Positions 10,228 to 19,905 are shown, counted from the stretch's first letter. The stretch is 64,000 nucleotides of DNA from an uncultured Lactobacillus sp. (GCA_937874185.1 CALNAK010000022.1:124001-188000), one strand, 5' to 3'. Notes: generated by a model from the letters alone, not told the origin. Numbers and translations are program-made.

Positions 10228-10890
10228 TTGAACAATTTATTTTTTGATTTGGATGGAACAATTATTAATTCTGAAAAAGGAATTATGAAGAGTTTGAAAT
10301 ATATGTACGAACATACTTTAGGCTATGTTCCACATGATGATGCTGTATTGCATACTTTTATTGGACCAACTATTGGAGCCTCATTACAAAAGTATGATCA
10401 CCTTGAAGCTGATGATCCATCTATTAACCAAAGTATAAATGCCTTCCGGGAATATTATCAAGAGGAAGGCTGGGAACAATATACAGTTTATGATGGTGTT
10501 TACGATATGCTGGAGGCTTTGAACAAGGCAAATAAGGAAGTTTTCGTTGCTACATCTAAACCAGAAATTTTTGCTAAAAAAATTATTGAACAATTAGATA
10601 TGAAACAATATGTTAGACACGTTTTTGGAGCCGCTGAAGATGAGTCAGTTCGTTCATTAAAGGAAGATGTTATTTCCTATGGTATCGAGAAGACTTCAGT
10701 TGAATTGGATCCAAAGAATCTTGTTATGGTTGGGGATCGTAGCAGTGATATTGTGGGGGCACACAAAAACAATTTAAAGGCTATCGGGGTAACTTACGGT
10801 TTTGGAGATTATGCGGAATTGAAAGCTGCTAACTCAGAATGGATCGTAAATAAGCCACAAGAGATTGTTAATCTAGCTATGGAGAAGTAA
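10228..10890 (+). CDS. HAD-superfamily hydrolase, phosphoglycolate phosphatase-like
   Basis: A 220-residue HAD phosphatase. Motif I is FFDLDGTI with Asp7 and Asp9, motif II is ATSKP with the conserved Lys after it, and motif III/IV is MVGDRSSDIVGAH. An alpha-helical cap lies between residues 15 and 85. It should dephosphorylate a small phosphorylated metabolite; the substrate is not predictable. It starts with TTG at 10228, supported by AAAGGATGA. The membrane protein gene follows 2 nt after its stop, so they are in one operon. Confidence 0.88.
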   Translation: MNNLFFDLDGTIINSEKGIMKSLKYMYEHTLGYVPHDDAVLHTFIGPTIGASLQKYDHLEADDPSINQSINAFREYYQEEGWEQYTVYDGVYDMLEALNKANKEVFVATSKPEIFAKKIIEQLDMKQYVRHVFGAAEDESVRSLKEDVISYGIEKTSVELDPKNLVMVGDRSSDIVGAHKNNLKAIGVTYGFGDYAELKAANSEWIVNKPQEIVNLAMEK

Positions 10891-10892
10891 TT

Positions 10893-11705
10893 ATGAGCAA
10901 GTCATTGTCATATAACAGACACGGTTTTACTTTAGTTTTATTGTCAATTTGTCTAATGATAATCGTATTTTTAGGAATAACTTTATCAACCGTTTTGAAT
11001 AGTAATTATGTCAAAAAAGTTGTTAGTAGCGAAACTAATGTTACCTTAATCAAAAATTATACTAATCAAAGGTTAGGCAGACTGGTTAATAGTTATTCAG
11101 AGTCAGCAAACCTTTCTTCAGTGAATTTGACAAATAATGATGTCAAAAAAATTATTAATACCTCTGTGGATGAAGTTTATAGCGATGACTCTAAATTAAC
11201 GATTGGTAGTTCTATTCTTTCAACACTCAGCACCAAACTTAAAGCGGAAGCTAATCAATATGGACTTAATATTGATACGGAAATAGATAATGTTATCAGT
11301 AGTAATGAAGAATTGATGAATCAAATCGTTGATAATGATTTGGGACCGATTGAGAAAGTTATTGTTAAAATTCAGACTATCAAAAAACTTATAAAGACGG
11401 TCATGGTTGGAGCAGCAGCCACATTCATCATTCTAGCGTTACGTTTATGGTCGAAAGTTGGATCTATGTTGTTCTTTCACCATATTGGTACGGTCGGAAT
11501 CTGTACTTCAATCTTGTTGGCCTTATTATTAGGTTGTATCTACTATCCTCTGCAAGATTTGATTGTAAGCAACATCGACTACAATGTTAGGGATGTGTTA
11601 TACAATGTCTTCAATGGGATATTCCTAAGCTATATTTCAATTATATTCATGGTCTTTATCGTGAGCTTGATTGATTGGGGAAGTACAACAAAGTACAAAT
11701 ATTGA
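10893..11705 (+). CDS. membrane protein of unknown function
   Basis: A 270-residue protein with one N-terminal membrane helix (about residues 12-34), an extracytoplasmic stretch of about 135 residues rich in Asn, Ser and Thr, and three C-terminal helices (about 167-184, 192-213 and 236-258). I recognise no domain. It is tightly coupled to the HAD gene (2 nt gap) and followed after 14 nt by the HesB-like gene, which suggests a three-gene transcript closed by the terminator at 12088. Confidence 0.65.
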   Translation: MSKSLSYNRHGFTLVLLSICLMIIVFLGITLSTVLNSNYVKKVVSSETNVTLIKNYTNQRLGRLVNSYSESANLSSVNLTNNDVKKIINTSVDEVYSDDSKLTIGSSILSTLSTKLKAEANQYGLNIDTEIDNVISSNEELMNQIVDNDLGPIEKVIVKIQTIKKLIKTVMVGAAATFIILALRLWSKVGSMLFFHHIGTVGICTSILLALLLGCIYYPLQDLIVSNIDYNVRDVLYNVFNGIFLSYISIIFMVFIVSLIDWGSTTKYKY

Positions 11706-11719
11706 TTTGAGGTGCACGT

Positions 11720-12076
11720 ATGAAAATTGAAGTCACTGAACAAGTGAAAGCTAAGTTGCAAAAGTATCTGAATGAGGATAAACGAATCTTGTTAGATTTA
11801 GATGACGGATTTGGTCATTTATCTGATGAAGGTACCTGTGCATTATTAACCAAGTTTCGTATTATTGCAGTGGATAGTGATGAGGACCTTTCAGATTACA
11901 CAGTCCATTTAGATAGTAATATCGGCACAATTTATTTTAAAGATAGTGCTAAGGATTTTCTGGACGATGGGATGTCATTGAAAGTTGATCCAAAAACACA
12001 ACTGATAATTTTTTCCAACAGTAAGGAAATAATTGATAAGAGTGTTAACGTAATTGATTATGATTTAGTTAAATAA
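11720..12076 (+). CDS. HesB/YneR-like iron-sulfur biosynthesis family protein
   Basis: A 118-residue protein of the HesB-like fold as commonly annotated in lactobacilli (MKIEVTEQVKAKL... ILLDLDDGFGHLSDEGTCAL ... GTIYFKDSAKDFL). Only one Cys is present, in GTCAL, and the C-terminal Cys-x-Cys of true A-type scaffold proteins is absent, so it is unlikely to carry a cluster by the classical mode. Its real function is unknown. GAGGTG lies ahead of ATG 11720. Confidence 0.7.
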   Translation: MKIEVTEQVKAKLQKYLNEDKRILLDLDDGFGHLSDEGTCALLTKFRIIAVDSDEDLSDYTVHLDSNIGTIYFKDSAKDFLDDGMSLKVDPKTQLIIFSNSKEIIDKSVNVIDYDLVK

Positions 12077-12087
12077 ATAAAAATATT

Positions 12088-12130
12088 GAGGGAGCTTAAA
12101 GACATTAATTTGTCTTTAGGCTCCCTTTTT
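12088..12130 (+). terminator. intrinsic terminator
   Basis: GGGAGC and TAAAGAC pair with GTCTTTA and GCTCCC, followed by TTTTT. It ends the HAD-HesB transcript and separates it from the next gene, which supports ATG 12149 over the in-frame TTG at 12086 that lies within the hairpin. Confidence 0.82.
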
Positions 12131-12148
12131 CCGTCAGGATATAAAATT

Positions 12149-13792
12149 ATGAAAAAACTGTTGAGTCAACATAAATGGTTATTAACTTTATTATTATTTG
12201 TCTTTGCTAGTATTGTTTCAATTTATCTAACAGATTTAGCCAATGGACATATTTGGTCTTATTTAGGTCTGGACACCGATGGACGATTCCACATTATGCG
12301 GATGGAAGGGCTGTATCAATCTATGAAAGAAGGCGTGTTGTTTCCGGTTGTGAACATGTCTTTTCTAGGTGGGTTCGGTTATATCAGTAATGTTTTTTAT
12401 TCTAACTTGTGGTTATATCCTGCAGCAATATTACGATTTGCCGGATTCTCAATTGCACAATCCTTTGTTATTTATTACGTTATGTTGAACTTTTGTACAT
12501 TTTTAACATCATTTTTTGCTTATTATAGAGCTAGTCATCAATATAATAAGAGTTTGATATTCAGTTTCGTCTACACCTTGGGAGCTTATAGTATTTTTGA
12601 TATGGTGCGGAGATTTGATGTTGGGGAAGTTTTGACATTAGTCTTTTTACCAATCGTAATGTTGGGTATTTATGAAATCTTTTATGCCGATGATAAAAAG
12701 TGGCTGTACCTCACTGTTGGTATGGTAGCCATCATTTATTCACATGCCTTGTCACCGATTCTGATTGCCATATTTATCGTATTGGTAATTTTATTTAGAT
12801 TAAGAACACTGATCAGGCAACCTCGAAGGATTCTAAAGTTGTTTTATGCTGGTGGAACCTCGTTAATTTTGAGTTTGGCATACTTTTTACCGATAATTGA
12901 ACAGTTGAAGCATACACAGTTTAAATTGACTTCACCATTGGTTGATGTAGTCCAAAGAAGTTCGACTTTGCCAGAATTATTTTCCTGGAGTTTGACCAAT
13001 AATGTTAATCAACAAGGCATTGGTTTAATTCTTATTTTGGTAGCAGTGATGATACCCTTGGTAATTTGGAAAGTTAAAACTCCAGTTATTCGGGATTTTG
13101 CCATTATCGGTGAAATATTGTTGATAATGACGACCAATATTTTTCCATGGAAATTCTTTGAAAATACTCCTTTGAAAATGATTCAATTTCCATGGCGTTT
13201 TAACATGATAATCACAATTCTCTTCGCCATCTTTTTAGCCAGTGATCCTTTAAAATTGTTCAATCGTAATTGGAAGAGAATTTCTCTAATTGTTATGACA
13301 ATGTTGGTTACGGTGGTGTCTGAAGCAGCCTTGATCAAGAACAATCCTAATGAATATAACAGTTATGCAAGTTTTGACAATGTGGATACTTATAGTATTG
13401 GAATTGGTGAGGAGTATCTGCCTAAGAATGCTAATTTGACGGAATTACGGTCCACTTCACATAAACCTGAAGTTAAAAGTGGTTCGGCAATTATTAGTGA
13501 TTTTAAACAAGTTGGATCGAAGGTAAGTTTTCAATATCAGGATGCAAAAAATGCCAAAGTAGATTTACCGATTATTGGATACTATGGTTACTCTTCAAAA
13601 TCTTCGATTGGAAAAGTCTCACAATTAAAAATGGATCAGAAAAACAACGGACTTGGAACTGTTACAATCCATGGAAATGGTGCAGTTAAGGTAAATTATT
13701 ATCCGACAATGATTCAGCAACTTAGTAAATTGGTCTCACTAATGGGCTTATTAGTAGTATCATTTATTTTTGTGATCAGAAAAAAAGAATGA
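12149..13792 (+). CDS. polytopic GT-C-like membrane protein (PTPS-related family)
   Basis: A 547-residue membrane protein with about 11-12 membrane helices and a C-terminal extracytoplasmic beta-rich domain (about residues 430-525) before a last helix. The first outer loop holds DTDGRFHIMRMEGLY, then FPVVNMSFLGGFGY and FYSNLWLYPAA. This matches the lactobacillary family named for a 6-pyruvoyl-tetrahydropterin synthase-related domain (PF10131), which resembles GT-C glycosyltransferases and YfhO. A role in transferring sugars to a cell-envelope polymer is inference. The next gene is a paralog in the same order. Confidence 0.75.
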   Translation: MKKLLSQHKWLLTLLLFVFASIVSIYLTDLANGHIWSYLGLDTDGRFHIMRMEGLYQSMKEGVLFPVVNMSFLGGFGYISNVFYSNLWLYPAAILRFAGFSIAQSFVIYYVMLNFCTFLTSFFAYYRASHQYNKSLIFSFVYTLGAYSIFDMVRRFDVGEVLTLVFLPIVMLGIYEIFYADDKKWLYLTVGMVAIIYSHALSPILIAIFIVLVILFRLRTLIRQPRRILKLFYAGGTSLILSLAYFLPIIEQLKHTQFKLTSPLVDVVQRSSTLPELFSWSLTNNVNQQGIGLILILVAVMIPLVIWKVKTPVIRDFAIIGEILLIMTTNIFPWKFFENTPLKMIQFPWRFNMIITILFAIFLASDPLKLFNRNWKRISLIVMTMLVTVVSEAALIKNNPNEYNSYASFDNVDTYSIGIGEEYLPKNANLTELRSTSHKPEVKSGSAIISDFKQVGSKVSFQYQDAKNAKVDLPIIGYYGYSSKSSIGKVSQLKMDQKNNGLGTVTIHGNGAVKVNYYPTMIQQLSKLVSLMGLLVVSFIFVIRKKE

Positions 13793-13825
13793 AAAAATAA
13801 GTATCTTTTACAGGAAACCAATTAG

Positions 13826-13831
13826 TATAAT
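13826..13831 (+). promoter_or_regulatory. -10 element of the second GT-C-like gene
   Basis: TATAAT ends directly before an in-frame ATG at 13832. Transcription would start downstream of that codon, so translation must begin at ATG 13871, which has AAAAGGGG 10 nt ahead. The -35 is not clear. Confidence 0.5.
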
Positions 13832-13870
13832 ATGATTGTTAGTTTTAACATAAAAAGGGGTATCCAATTC

Positions 13871-15583
13871 ATGCAGTTATCTTTTCTAAAGAAAAAAGGA
13901 TTTAAGCAGGTTGCAGTAATTATCCTCACTGTATTGCTTTTCCTTGCAGCAAGTATTTTGGCAATTTATCAGGCACAAATATTCCAAGGAAAAATTTGGT
14001 CTTACTTGGGAACAAGTGATGATAGATTCCACATTATGAGAATTGAGGGTTTATATCACTCACTTGCTAGGCATCAACTATTTCCATTCATCAATATGTC
14101 GTTTATGGATGGATTTGGTTATATTGTTGATATTTTCTATTCAGACTTTCTGTTATATCCAGCCGCATTTTTGCGATTAATGGGATATTCAAGTGCTCAA
14201 GCAGTCATTGGATTAAATATCTTCTTAAATTTTTTAACATTTGGAGTTTCATTTCTATGTTTTTACAAAGTTCAAAAGAAATATTGGAATAGCTTAGTTT
14301 TTAGTTTTGTTTACACGTTATCAACGTATCGTATGTATGACATGCTATACCGTCATGATATCGGTGAATTAGGAACATTTTTATTCTTACCGATTGCTGT
14401 TTTAGGTATTTATGAAATTTTCTATGGCAAACGAACTAATTGGCTTTTCCTAACTTTTGGTATGACGGGAATCATTTATTCACATGCAATTTCACCAATA
14501 ATGGTGGCAATTTTAATCGTTATAATTGCGTTATGCCAAGTCTCAGAATTGAAAGCTAATCCTAAACGATTATTGTCATTACTCTGGTCGGCTCTTTGTT
14601 CATTACTTTTGAGTATTGCTTATTTCTTACCGATGATTGAACAGGTACATCATACGGAATTTATGTTAACTAAGTCAGTTGGTAATTTATCTGGTGGTGC
14701 TTCGGAGTTATCTGATGTAACACACTGGAGTTTAGGAAACTCGATTAGCCAGCCAAATATTGGTTTAGTGATGCTTATTGCGGCAGTCGTTATTTTGGTT
14801 TCAACTACTAAAATAAAGAATCGTGCCTTGCGTCATTTCTCTATTGCAGGTGCAGTCATGTTGATTTGTAGTACCAAGGTTTTCCCATGGGAATTGTTGA
14901 ATAAAACACCATTTAAGATGATTCAATATCCATGGCGATTTGATATAATTATTTCCATTTTATTAGCAATCTTTGTTGCTGCTGATCCATTCAATCTTTT
15001 CCAAAGAAGAATTTCAAAAACATTATTGATTGCGTTTGTTTTCTTAATTTCAGTTTCAGCTAGTTATCGCTTGGTTATTGGTTCACCACTACAATCGAAT
15101 ACTTATAGTGCCTATAACAAGTTAGAACCTTATAGTATTGGCGCAGGACAAGAGTATTTACCAGTAGGTACGAATCTAAGTAAATTACAAAGAAGTACTC
15201 ACAAGCCTAAGATACGTGATGGTAAGGCCCAAATTACTGACTTTAAACAATATGGCACACGTCTAAGCTTTAATTTTAAAAAGGCAAAGAATGCTAAAGT
15301 TGATTTACCAATAATTGCTTATTATGGTTTCCAATCAACTCAGTCTAAGGGTAAAGTCTCTAATTTGAGAGTAGATAAAAAGAATAACAATTTAGCACAG
15401 GTAACTATTAATGGTAAGGGTAAAGTGGTAGTCGACTACTTTGAAACAACTACTCAAAAGATTGCCCGTCGTATATCTTTCTTATCGTTATTAGTTATTA
15501 TTGCGGTGTTATTTATCAATAAGTTGAATCTGGTTAATTTTAGTAAAATTGAAGGACTCAAAAACAATTCTAAAGAGAGCTAG
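13871..15583 (+). CDS. polytopic GT-C-like membrane protein, paralog of the preceding gene
   Basis: A 570-residue paralog of the protein at 12149-13792. It keeps DDRFHIMRIEGLYHS, FPFINMSFMDGFGY, the FKMIQYPWRFDI segment and the same C-terminal outer domain (YSIGAGQEYLPVGTNL, IAYYGFQS). The two differ throughout, so the duplication is old. It has its own -10 element and its own terminator, so it can be expressed separately. Envelope glycan assembly is the likely area of function but is not shown by the sequence. Confidence 0.75.
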   Translation: MQLSFLKKKGFKQVAVIILTVLLFLAASILAIYQAQIFQGKIWSYLGTSDDRFHIMRIEGLYHSLARHQLFPFINMSFMDGFGYIVDIFYSDFLLYPAAFLRLMGYSSAQAVIGLNIFLNFLTFGVSFLCFYKVQKKYWNSLVFSFVYTLSTYRMYDMLYRHDIGELGTFLFLPIAVLGIYEIFYGKRTNWLFLTFGMTGIIYSHAISPIMVAILIVIIALCQVSELKANPKRLLSLLWSALCSLLLSIAYFLPMIEQVHHTEFMLTKSVGNLSGGASELSDVTHWSLGNSISQPNIGLVMLIAAVVILVSTTKIKNRALRHFSIAGAVMLICSTKVFPWELLNKTPFKMIQYPWRFDIIISILLAIFVAADPFNLFQRRISKTLLIAFVFLISVSASYRLVIGSPLQSNTYSAYNKLEPYSIGAGQEYLPVGTNLSKLQRSTHKPKIRDGKAQITDFKQYGTRLSFNFKKAKNAKVDLPIIAYYGFQSTQSKGKVSNLRVDKKNNNLAQVTINGKGKVVVDYFETTTQKIARRISFLSLLVIIAVLFINKLNLVNFSKIEGLKNNSKES

Positions 15584-15644
15584 AAATTGGAATACATGGT
15601 AGCTCAGTAAAAAAGATAGAAGAAAAAATTTTAAGCATTAACAT

Positions 15645-15686
15645 AAGCAACTTCAATTCACATTTTGAATTGGAGTTGCTTTTTTA
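15645..15686 (+). terminator. intrinsic terminator
   Basis: AGCAACTTCAATTCA and TGAATTGGAGTTGCT (one G-T pair) around CATTT, followed by TTTTT. Confidence 0.85.
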
Positions 15687-15747
15687 TTGTCCCTAATAAA
15701 AATAAATATTATAATTACCTCAATTTATAAGAGATGAGGGGCAAATA

Positions 15748-16503
15748 ATGGATAATTATACTGACTTTAATTCCAAGATTATTGATGGTTGGGTCAATGA
15801 AGGTTGGGAATGGGGAAAACCAATTAGTCATGAAGAATTTACTGAAGCAAAAAAAGGTAACTTTAAATTGGTTTTGACACCTAATATTGCTGTTCCAAAT
15901 GATTGGTATCCTAAAGATATGTCGGGGCAAAAAATCTTAGGGTTAGCATCTGGTGGTGGCCAACAAATGCCAATTCTGACAGCTCTTGGAGCATAATGTA
16001 CTGTTTTTGATTACTCACAAAAACAACTGGATGCGGAAACTGAAGTTGCTAAAAGAGAAGGATATGACATTAATGTCGTTCGTGGTGATATGACAAAGAA
16101 ATTACCATTTGACGACGAAAGTTTTGACATGATCATTCAACCAGTTGCTAATTGTTATGTCGAAGATGTGCAACATGTTTGGGAAGAAAGTGCTCGCGTT
16201 TTGAAAAAGGGCGGTCGACTTCTTGTCGGTATGGATAATGGTATTAATTATATTTTCGATAAAACAGAAACAAAGTTATATCATAGTTTGCCTTATAATC
16301 CGTTGAAGGATGATTCTGTTAATGAAGAATTTCCACCTGAAGAAGAGGGAATTCAATTTTCACATACATTAGATGAACAACTGCGTGGTCAAATTAAGGC
16401 AGGTTTTCAAATCGTTGATTTATACGAAGACACTAATAGCGAGGGAAAGTTACACGATTTTAATATTCCAACTTTTTGGGCTAGTTATTCAATCAAGAAA
16501 TAG
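15748..16503 (+). pseudogene. class I SAM-dependent methyltransferase interrupted by an in-frame stop
   Basis: One continuous 252-codon frame is broken only by TAA at 15994-15996 (codon 83). Before it lie IIDGWVNEGWEWGKPISHEEF and motif I-like ILGLASGGGQQMPILTALGA; after it the same frame continues with CTVFDYSQKQLDAE, the motif II region LPFDDESFDMIIQPVANCYV and VWEESARVLKKGGRLLVGMD. Full-length relatives are about 250 residues. A single substitution (for example AAA to TAA) explains the break. The SAM site is split between the two halves, so activity is unlikely without readthrough. An internal ATG at 16090 lacks a ribosome site. It may also be a sequencing error. Confidence 0.85.
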
Positions 16504-16526
16504 TTGTTTTAGTTTCAAGTGTAAAA

Positions 16527-16565
16527 AAAACACTCACAATCCTATCTGAATTGTGGGTGTTTTGC
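16527..16565. terminator. bidirectional terminator
   Basis: AAAACACTCACAAT and ATTGTGGGTGTTTT (one G-T pair) lie between the convergent methyltransferase remnant and the CNNM gene. Confidence 0.75.
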
Positions 16566-16572
16566 TATATAT

Positions 16573-17964
16573 TTATTCTTTCAAATTATCAACATCAGTT
16601 AATGATGCCAAATTATCTTGCTTAGTTACGGCTGTTTTATCAACACTAACTTTGAACCAGTTAACGAATCCATGATCGAATTCGGCAACCTTGAATTTGA
16701 AGTTATTCATTTCAAACTCATAATCCTTTTGGATGTTAGGGTATTTCTCAATGATATAACCACCAACAGTGATGATATCGGAGTTTTGGAATTCCTCAAT
16801 ATCGGTTCTGAAATAACGTTCGAAATCGTAAAGTGTTGTTTTACCTGAAACGTTATACGTTCCGTCATCATTTTTGACAATATATTCATCGGAAACATCA
16901 TCGATTTCATCCTTGACGGTACCAAACAATTCCTCATAGATATCCTTATCTGTGACGATACCACTTGTCCCACCATATTCGTCAACAACGACAACGATAG
17001 GAGTTTGTTTCTTGATCATCTTAGATAAAATATCTTGGATAGGCATTGTTTCGGGAACGGTATTAACTGATCTCAAGATACGACTGATACTGACATCGCC
17101 ATCAACTTGATTTTGACGAACAATATCGTAAGCATAAACATAACCTAGAACTTTATCTTTATCATTATCGGCAACAACTGGGAATCTTGAGAACCCTTGT
17201 TGTAGATAATCTTTGATAACATCTTTAATTTTATCGGTGATATCAACAACGTAAAGACTAGTACGATCGACCATGATATCTTTAGCAACCTTGTCATTCA
17301 ATTCGAAGGCACGTTGCATGAAGATAACATCGTTTGGTTCCATATCGCCACCCTTAACGGATGACTTGGAAAGTCTTAAAATTTCTGATTGTGAGAAAAC
17401 TTCGTTTTCTGAATCGGCTGGTTTCATACCCATCAAACGGACAATTCCGGAAGCAGATATATTTAGTAACCAAACGAATGGATAAACGGCTAAATGGAAA
17501 AATCTCAACGGTGATACAACTAGCATCAAAGTTGACATCGGCATATCAATTGCCACATTCTTAGGGACAATTTCAGTGATAACAACTTCCAAATATGTTA
17601 GTAAGAGCACACCAATAATTGCACTAGCGGCATGAAGACCACTACTACCGTCTGCAGAAATATGAACGATGCCCAATACTTCCACTAATAGGTATTCAAT
17701 AGTACTTTCACCAATCCAACCTAAAATGATACCAGCGATACTAGTACCAACTTGGGTAGTTGATAAGTACTCGTTCAGGTTATTAACCATCATCAAAGCA
17801 CGTTTTAGTTTTTTTGTATTACCATCTTTTGCCTTTGCAATTGCATCTTCCAGTTGACTAGGTCTGGTTTGCACTAAAGCAAACTCAGCAGCAACGAAGA
17901 AGAAAGCAAAAATAAAGGTTATTAATATGATAATAAGATTTGTTGTAATTGTAGAACTTGACAA
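16573..17964 (-). CDS. CNNM/CorC-HlyC family membrane protein with CBS pair
   Basis: A 463-residue protein. An N-terminal DUF21 (CNNM) transmembrane domain (about residues 1-190, with AAEFALVQTRPSQLE) is followed by two CBS domains (about 215-335, MVDRTSLYVVD and FPVVADNDKDKVLGYV) and a C-terminal CorC_HlyC domain. The family is linked to Mg2+ or other divalent-cation efflux with nucleotide sensing by the CBS pair. An open frame extends to 18138, but that extension holds a TATAAT-like -10 and no membrane domain. TTG 17964, 10 nt after AAAGGGG, fits family length. Confidence 0.87.
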   Translation of the reverse strand: MSSSTITTNLIIILITFIFAFFFVAAEFALVQTRPSQLEDAIAKAKDGNTKKLKRALMMVNNLNEYLSTTQVGTSIAGIILGWIGESTIEYLLVEVLGIVHISADGSSGLHAASAIIGVLLLTYLEVVITEIVPKNVAIDMPMSTLMLVVSPLRFFHLAVYPFVWLLNISASGIVRLMGMKPADSENEVFSQSEILRLSKSSVKGGDMEPNDVIFMQRAFELNDKVAKDIMVDRTSLYVVDITDKIKDVIKDYLQQGFSRFPVVADNDKDKVLGYVYAYDIVRQNQVDGDVSISRILRSVNTVPETMPIQDILSKMIKKQTPIVVVVDEYGGTSGIVTDKDIYEELFGTVKDEIDDVSDEYIVKNDDGTYNVSGKTTLYDFERYFRTDIEEFQNSDIITVGGYIIEKYPNIQKDYEFEMNNFKFKVAEFDHGFVNWFKVSVDKTAVTKQDNLASLTDVDNLKE

Positions 17965-18188
17965 TATATGATTTCCCCTTTTATTCTTGTAAGACGAATT
18001 ATACACCAAAGAAAAACCGACTGCGCCGGCTAAGAGTAAATATTTTTTTATTACATCTTCAGTATATCCATTTTTACGGTTAAAATATACCAAGTGTGAT
18101 TTTAATTTAGAGTATACTAATTTGTAGTTGAACTTCACAATTATTATTTTTATAATGAAGAGAACGAAACAACCATGGGGGAATCCTT

Positions 18189-18749
18189 TTGACTAAAGCA
18201 AAAAGTAACAATCTATTAACTCCTGCGCAAGCTGCCAAAGACTTGGGGATAAGCGTAGCAACATTACGTAAATATTCTTTGATAGTTGAACGAACAACTG
18301 AGAACAGTAAATATTTTGAACGTAACAGTCAAAATAATCGTTTATACACTCAAAAAAATATTGAAGATTTCAAAGAAATGGTTAAGTTAAGCCACGGTCC
18401 TAAGATGACTCTGGAAACTTCTGCTATGCAAATATATCCAACATCTGACGTTAAAACTACATCGAACGCTAAACAGGATAGTATGATCGATGAGATGCAA
18501 ACAACTATTGCCAAGTTGGAATCTGAGAATAAGAAGCGTGAACTAACTATTAAGGAACTACAACAAGAGTTGGATGACGCCCAAAAATCAAAGGAACAAC
18601 TACAAGTTGAACTAGATACTCTCAAGCAACAAGCTGAAGAAAAGGTTCAAGATGCAGGTTCTGGCAAAGATGAAACAATTAAAGAACGTGTGAACGAAAA
18701 AGTTAATGATGATAAAAAAGGTCACTGGTGGAATAAGTTTATGAGCTAA
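18189..18749 (+). CDS. MerR-type HTH protein with C-terminal coiled coil
   Basis: A 186-residue protein. Residues 10-65 (LLTPAQAAKDLGISVATLRKYS ... NRLYTQKNIEDFKEM) form a MerR/excisionase-like winged helix. Residues 98-150 form a long charged coiled coil, and the end is KKGHWWNKFMS. It starts with TTG 18189 after GGGGGAA. The layout (DNA-binding head, coiled coil, conserved aromatic/basic tip) resembles RacA-like chromosome-anchoring proteins, but no homology can be claimed from this. A regulator or nucleoid-associated role is inferred. Confidence 0.7.
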   Translation: MTKAKSNNLLTPAQAAKDLGISVATLRKYSLIVERTTENSKYFERNSQNNRLYTQKNIEDFKEMVKLSHGPKMTLETSAMQIYPTSDVKTTSNAKQDSMIDEMQTTIAKLESENKKRELTIKELQQELDDAQKSKEQLQVELDTLKQQAEEKVQDAGSGKDETIKERVNEKVNDDKKGHWWNKFMS

Positions 18750-18791
18750 TCAGCCAATTTTGACTATGATATCAACCTCTTGAGCAATCGG

Positions 18792-18828
18792 GTCGTACCA
18801 AAATGTTTATTTTGGTGCGGCTTTTTTA
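18792..18828 (+). terminator. intrinsic terminator
   Basis: GTCGTACCAAAA and TTTTGGTGCGGC with wobble pairs, followed by TTTTTT. Confidence 0.8.
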
Positions 18829-18870
18829 TGTATAATTAGACCTTGTGATAACAACTTAGGAGGATGAATT

Positions 18871-19773
18871 TTGAAATTAGCAATGATTGGGTTAGGCAAG
18901 ATGGGAATCAATTTAACTGAGAATTTGATTCGTAATGGTAACGAGGTAGTTGCTTTCGATTTAAACGATGCTGCCAGAAATGACGCATCAACATTAGGTG
19001 CACAAGTAGAAGCAACTTTGGAAGATGCTGTTAAAGCTTTGTCAGCTCCACGTATTGTTTGGGTAATGTTGCCAGCGGGGAAACCAACTAACCAAACAGT
19101 TGATACATTGAGTAATATTCTTGATCCAGATGACATCGTGATCGATGGTGGAAATTCATTTTTCGAAGATTCATTGGAACATAACAAAATTTTAGCTGCT
19201 AAGAATATCAAGTTCTTTGATGTTGGTACTTCTGGTGGTATGAGTGGTGCTAATCGTGATGGTAATTTCATGATTGGTGGAGACGACGAAAAGTTGTTTG
19301 CTTATATCGAACCTATTTTCCAAGGTATCGCTCAAAAAGATGGTTACTTATACACAGGTAAAGCCGGAAGTGGCCATTATCTAAAGATGGTTCATAACGG
19401 TATCGAATACGGTATGATGCAATCAATCGCTGAAGGATTTGACGTTTTGGCACACAGTCAATACGATTACAACAATGAAGCAGTTGCCAAAGTTTGGGAA
19501 CACGGCTCAGTTATTCGTAGTTGGCTAATGGAATTGGCTCAATCAGCCTTTTCAAAAGATCCTAAATTAGATGAAATTAAAGGTGTTATGAATTCATCAG
19601 GTGAAGGTAAATGGACTTTGGAAGAAGCCTTGAAACTACAAGTACCAACTCCAGTTATTGGTGCATCATTGATGATGCGTTACCGTTCACAAGAAGACGA
19701 TACTGTAACAGGTAAAGTCGTTGCGGCCCTACGTAATGAGTTCGGTGGACATGACGTGGAAAGTAAAAAGTAG
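18871..19773 (+). CDS. gnd: 6-phosphogluconate dehydrogenase (decarboxylating), short type
   Basis: A 300-residue enzyme converting 6-phosphogluconate to ribulose-5-phosphate and CO2 with NAD(P)+. It has the Rossmann motif GLGKMG (residues 7-12), DGGNSFFEDS, the substrate loop GTSGGMSGANRDGNFMIGGD, and GSGHYLKMVHNGIEYGM with the catalytic Lys. At 300 residues it is the YqeC/GndA-like short form rather than the 470-residue enzyme. It starts with TTG 18871 behind a perfect AGGAGG. Two family B repeats lie between its stop codon and the terminator. Confidence 0.92.
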   Translation: MKLAMIGLGKMGINLTENLIRNGNEVVAFDLNDAARNDASTLGAQVEATLEDAVKALSAPRIVWVMLPAGKPTNQTVDTLSNILDPDDIVIDGGNSFFEDSLEHNKILAAKNIKFFDVGTSGGMSGANRDGNFMIGGDDEKLFAYIEPIFQGIAQKDGYLYTGKAGSGHYLKMVHNGIEYGMMQSIAEGFDVLAHSQYDYNNEAVAKVWEHGSVIRSWLMELAQSAFSKDPKLDEIKGVMNSSGEGKWTLEEALKLQVPTPVIGASLMMRYRSQEDDTVTGKVVAALRNEFGGHDVESKK

Positions 19774-19781
19774 AAATATTT

Positions 19782-19905
19782 AGAGAGCGGAGCAACACGG
19801 TTAGCTCGTGAGGATTAGCAGGATTTCACGAATTATGCACGTTTTGTGTGCATGATTTGGGAAGTCAGGCTAACCGGAGGGAGTTGTGTTGTGTAGCTCG
19901 TTTCA
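19782..19905 (+). repeat. structured intergenic repeat, family B copy 2
   Basis: It starts 9 nt after the gnd stop codon. Ends are AGAGAGCGGAGCAACAC and GTTGTGTTGTGTAGCTCGTTT; the inner hairpin is ATGCACGTTTTGTGTGCAT. Conserved patches shared with B3 include GAGGATTAGCA, TTTCACGAATTATG, TGATTTGGGAA and AGGCTAACCGG. Confidence 0.87.
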
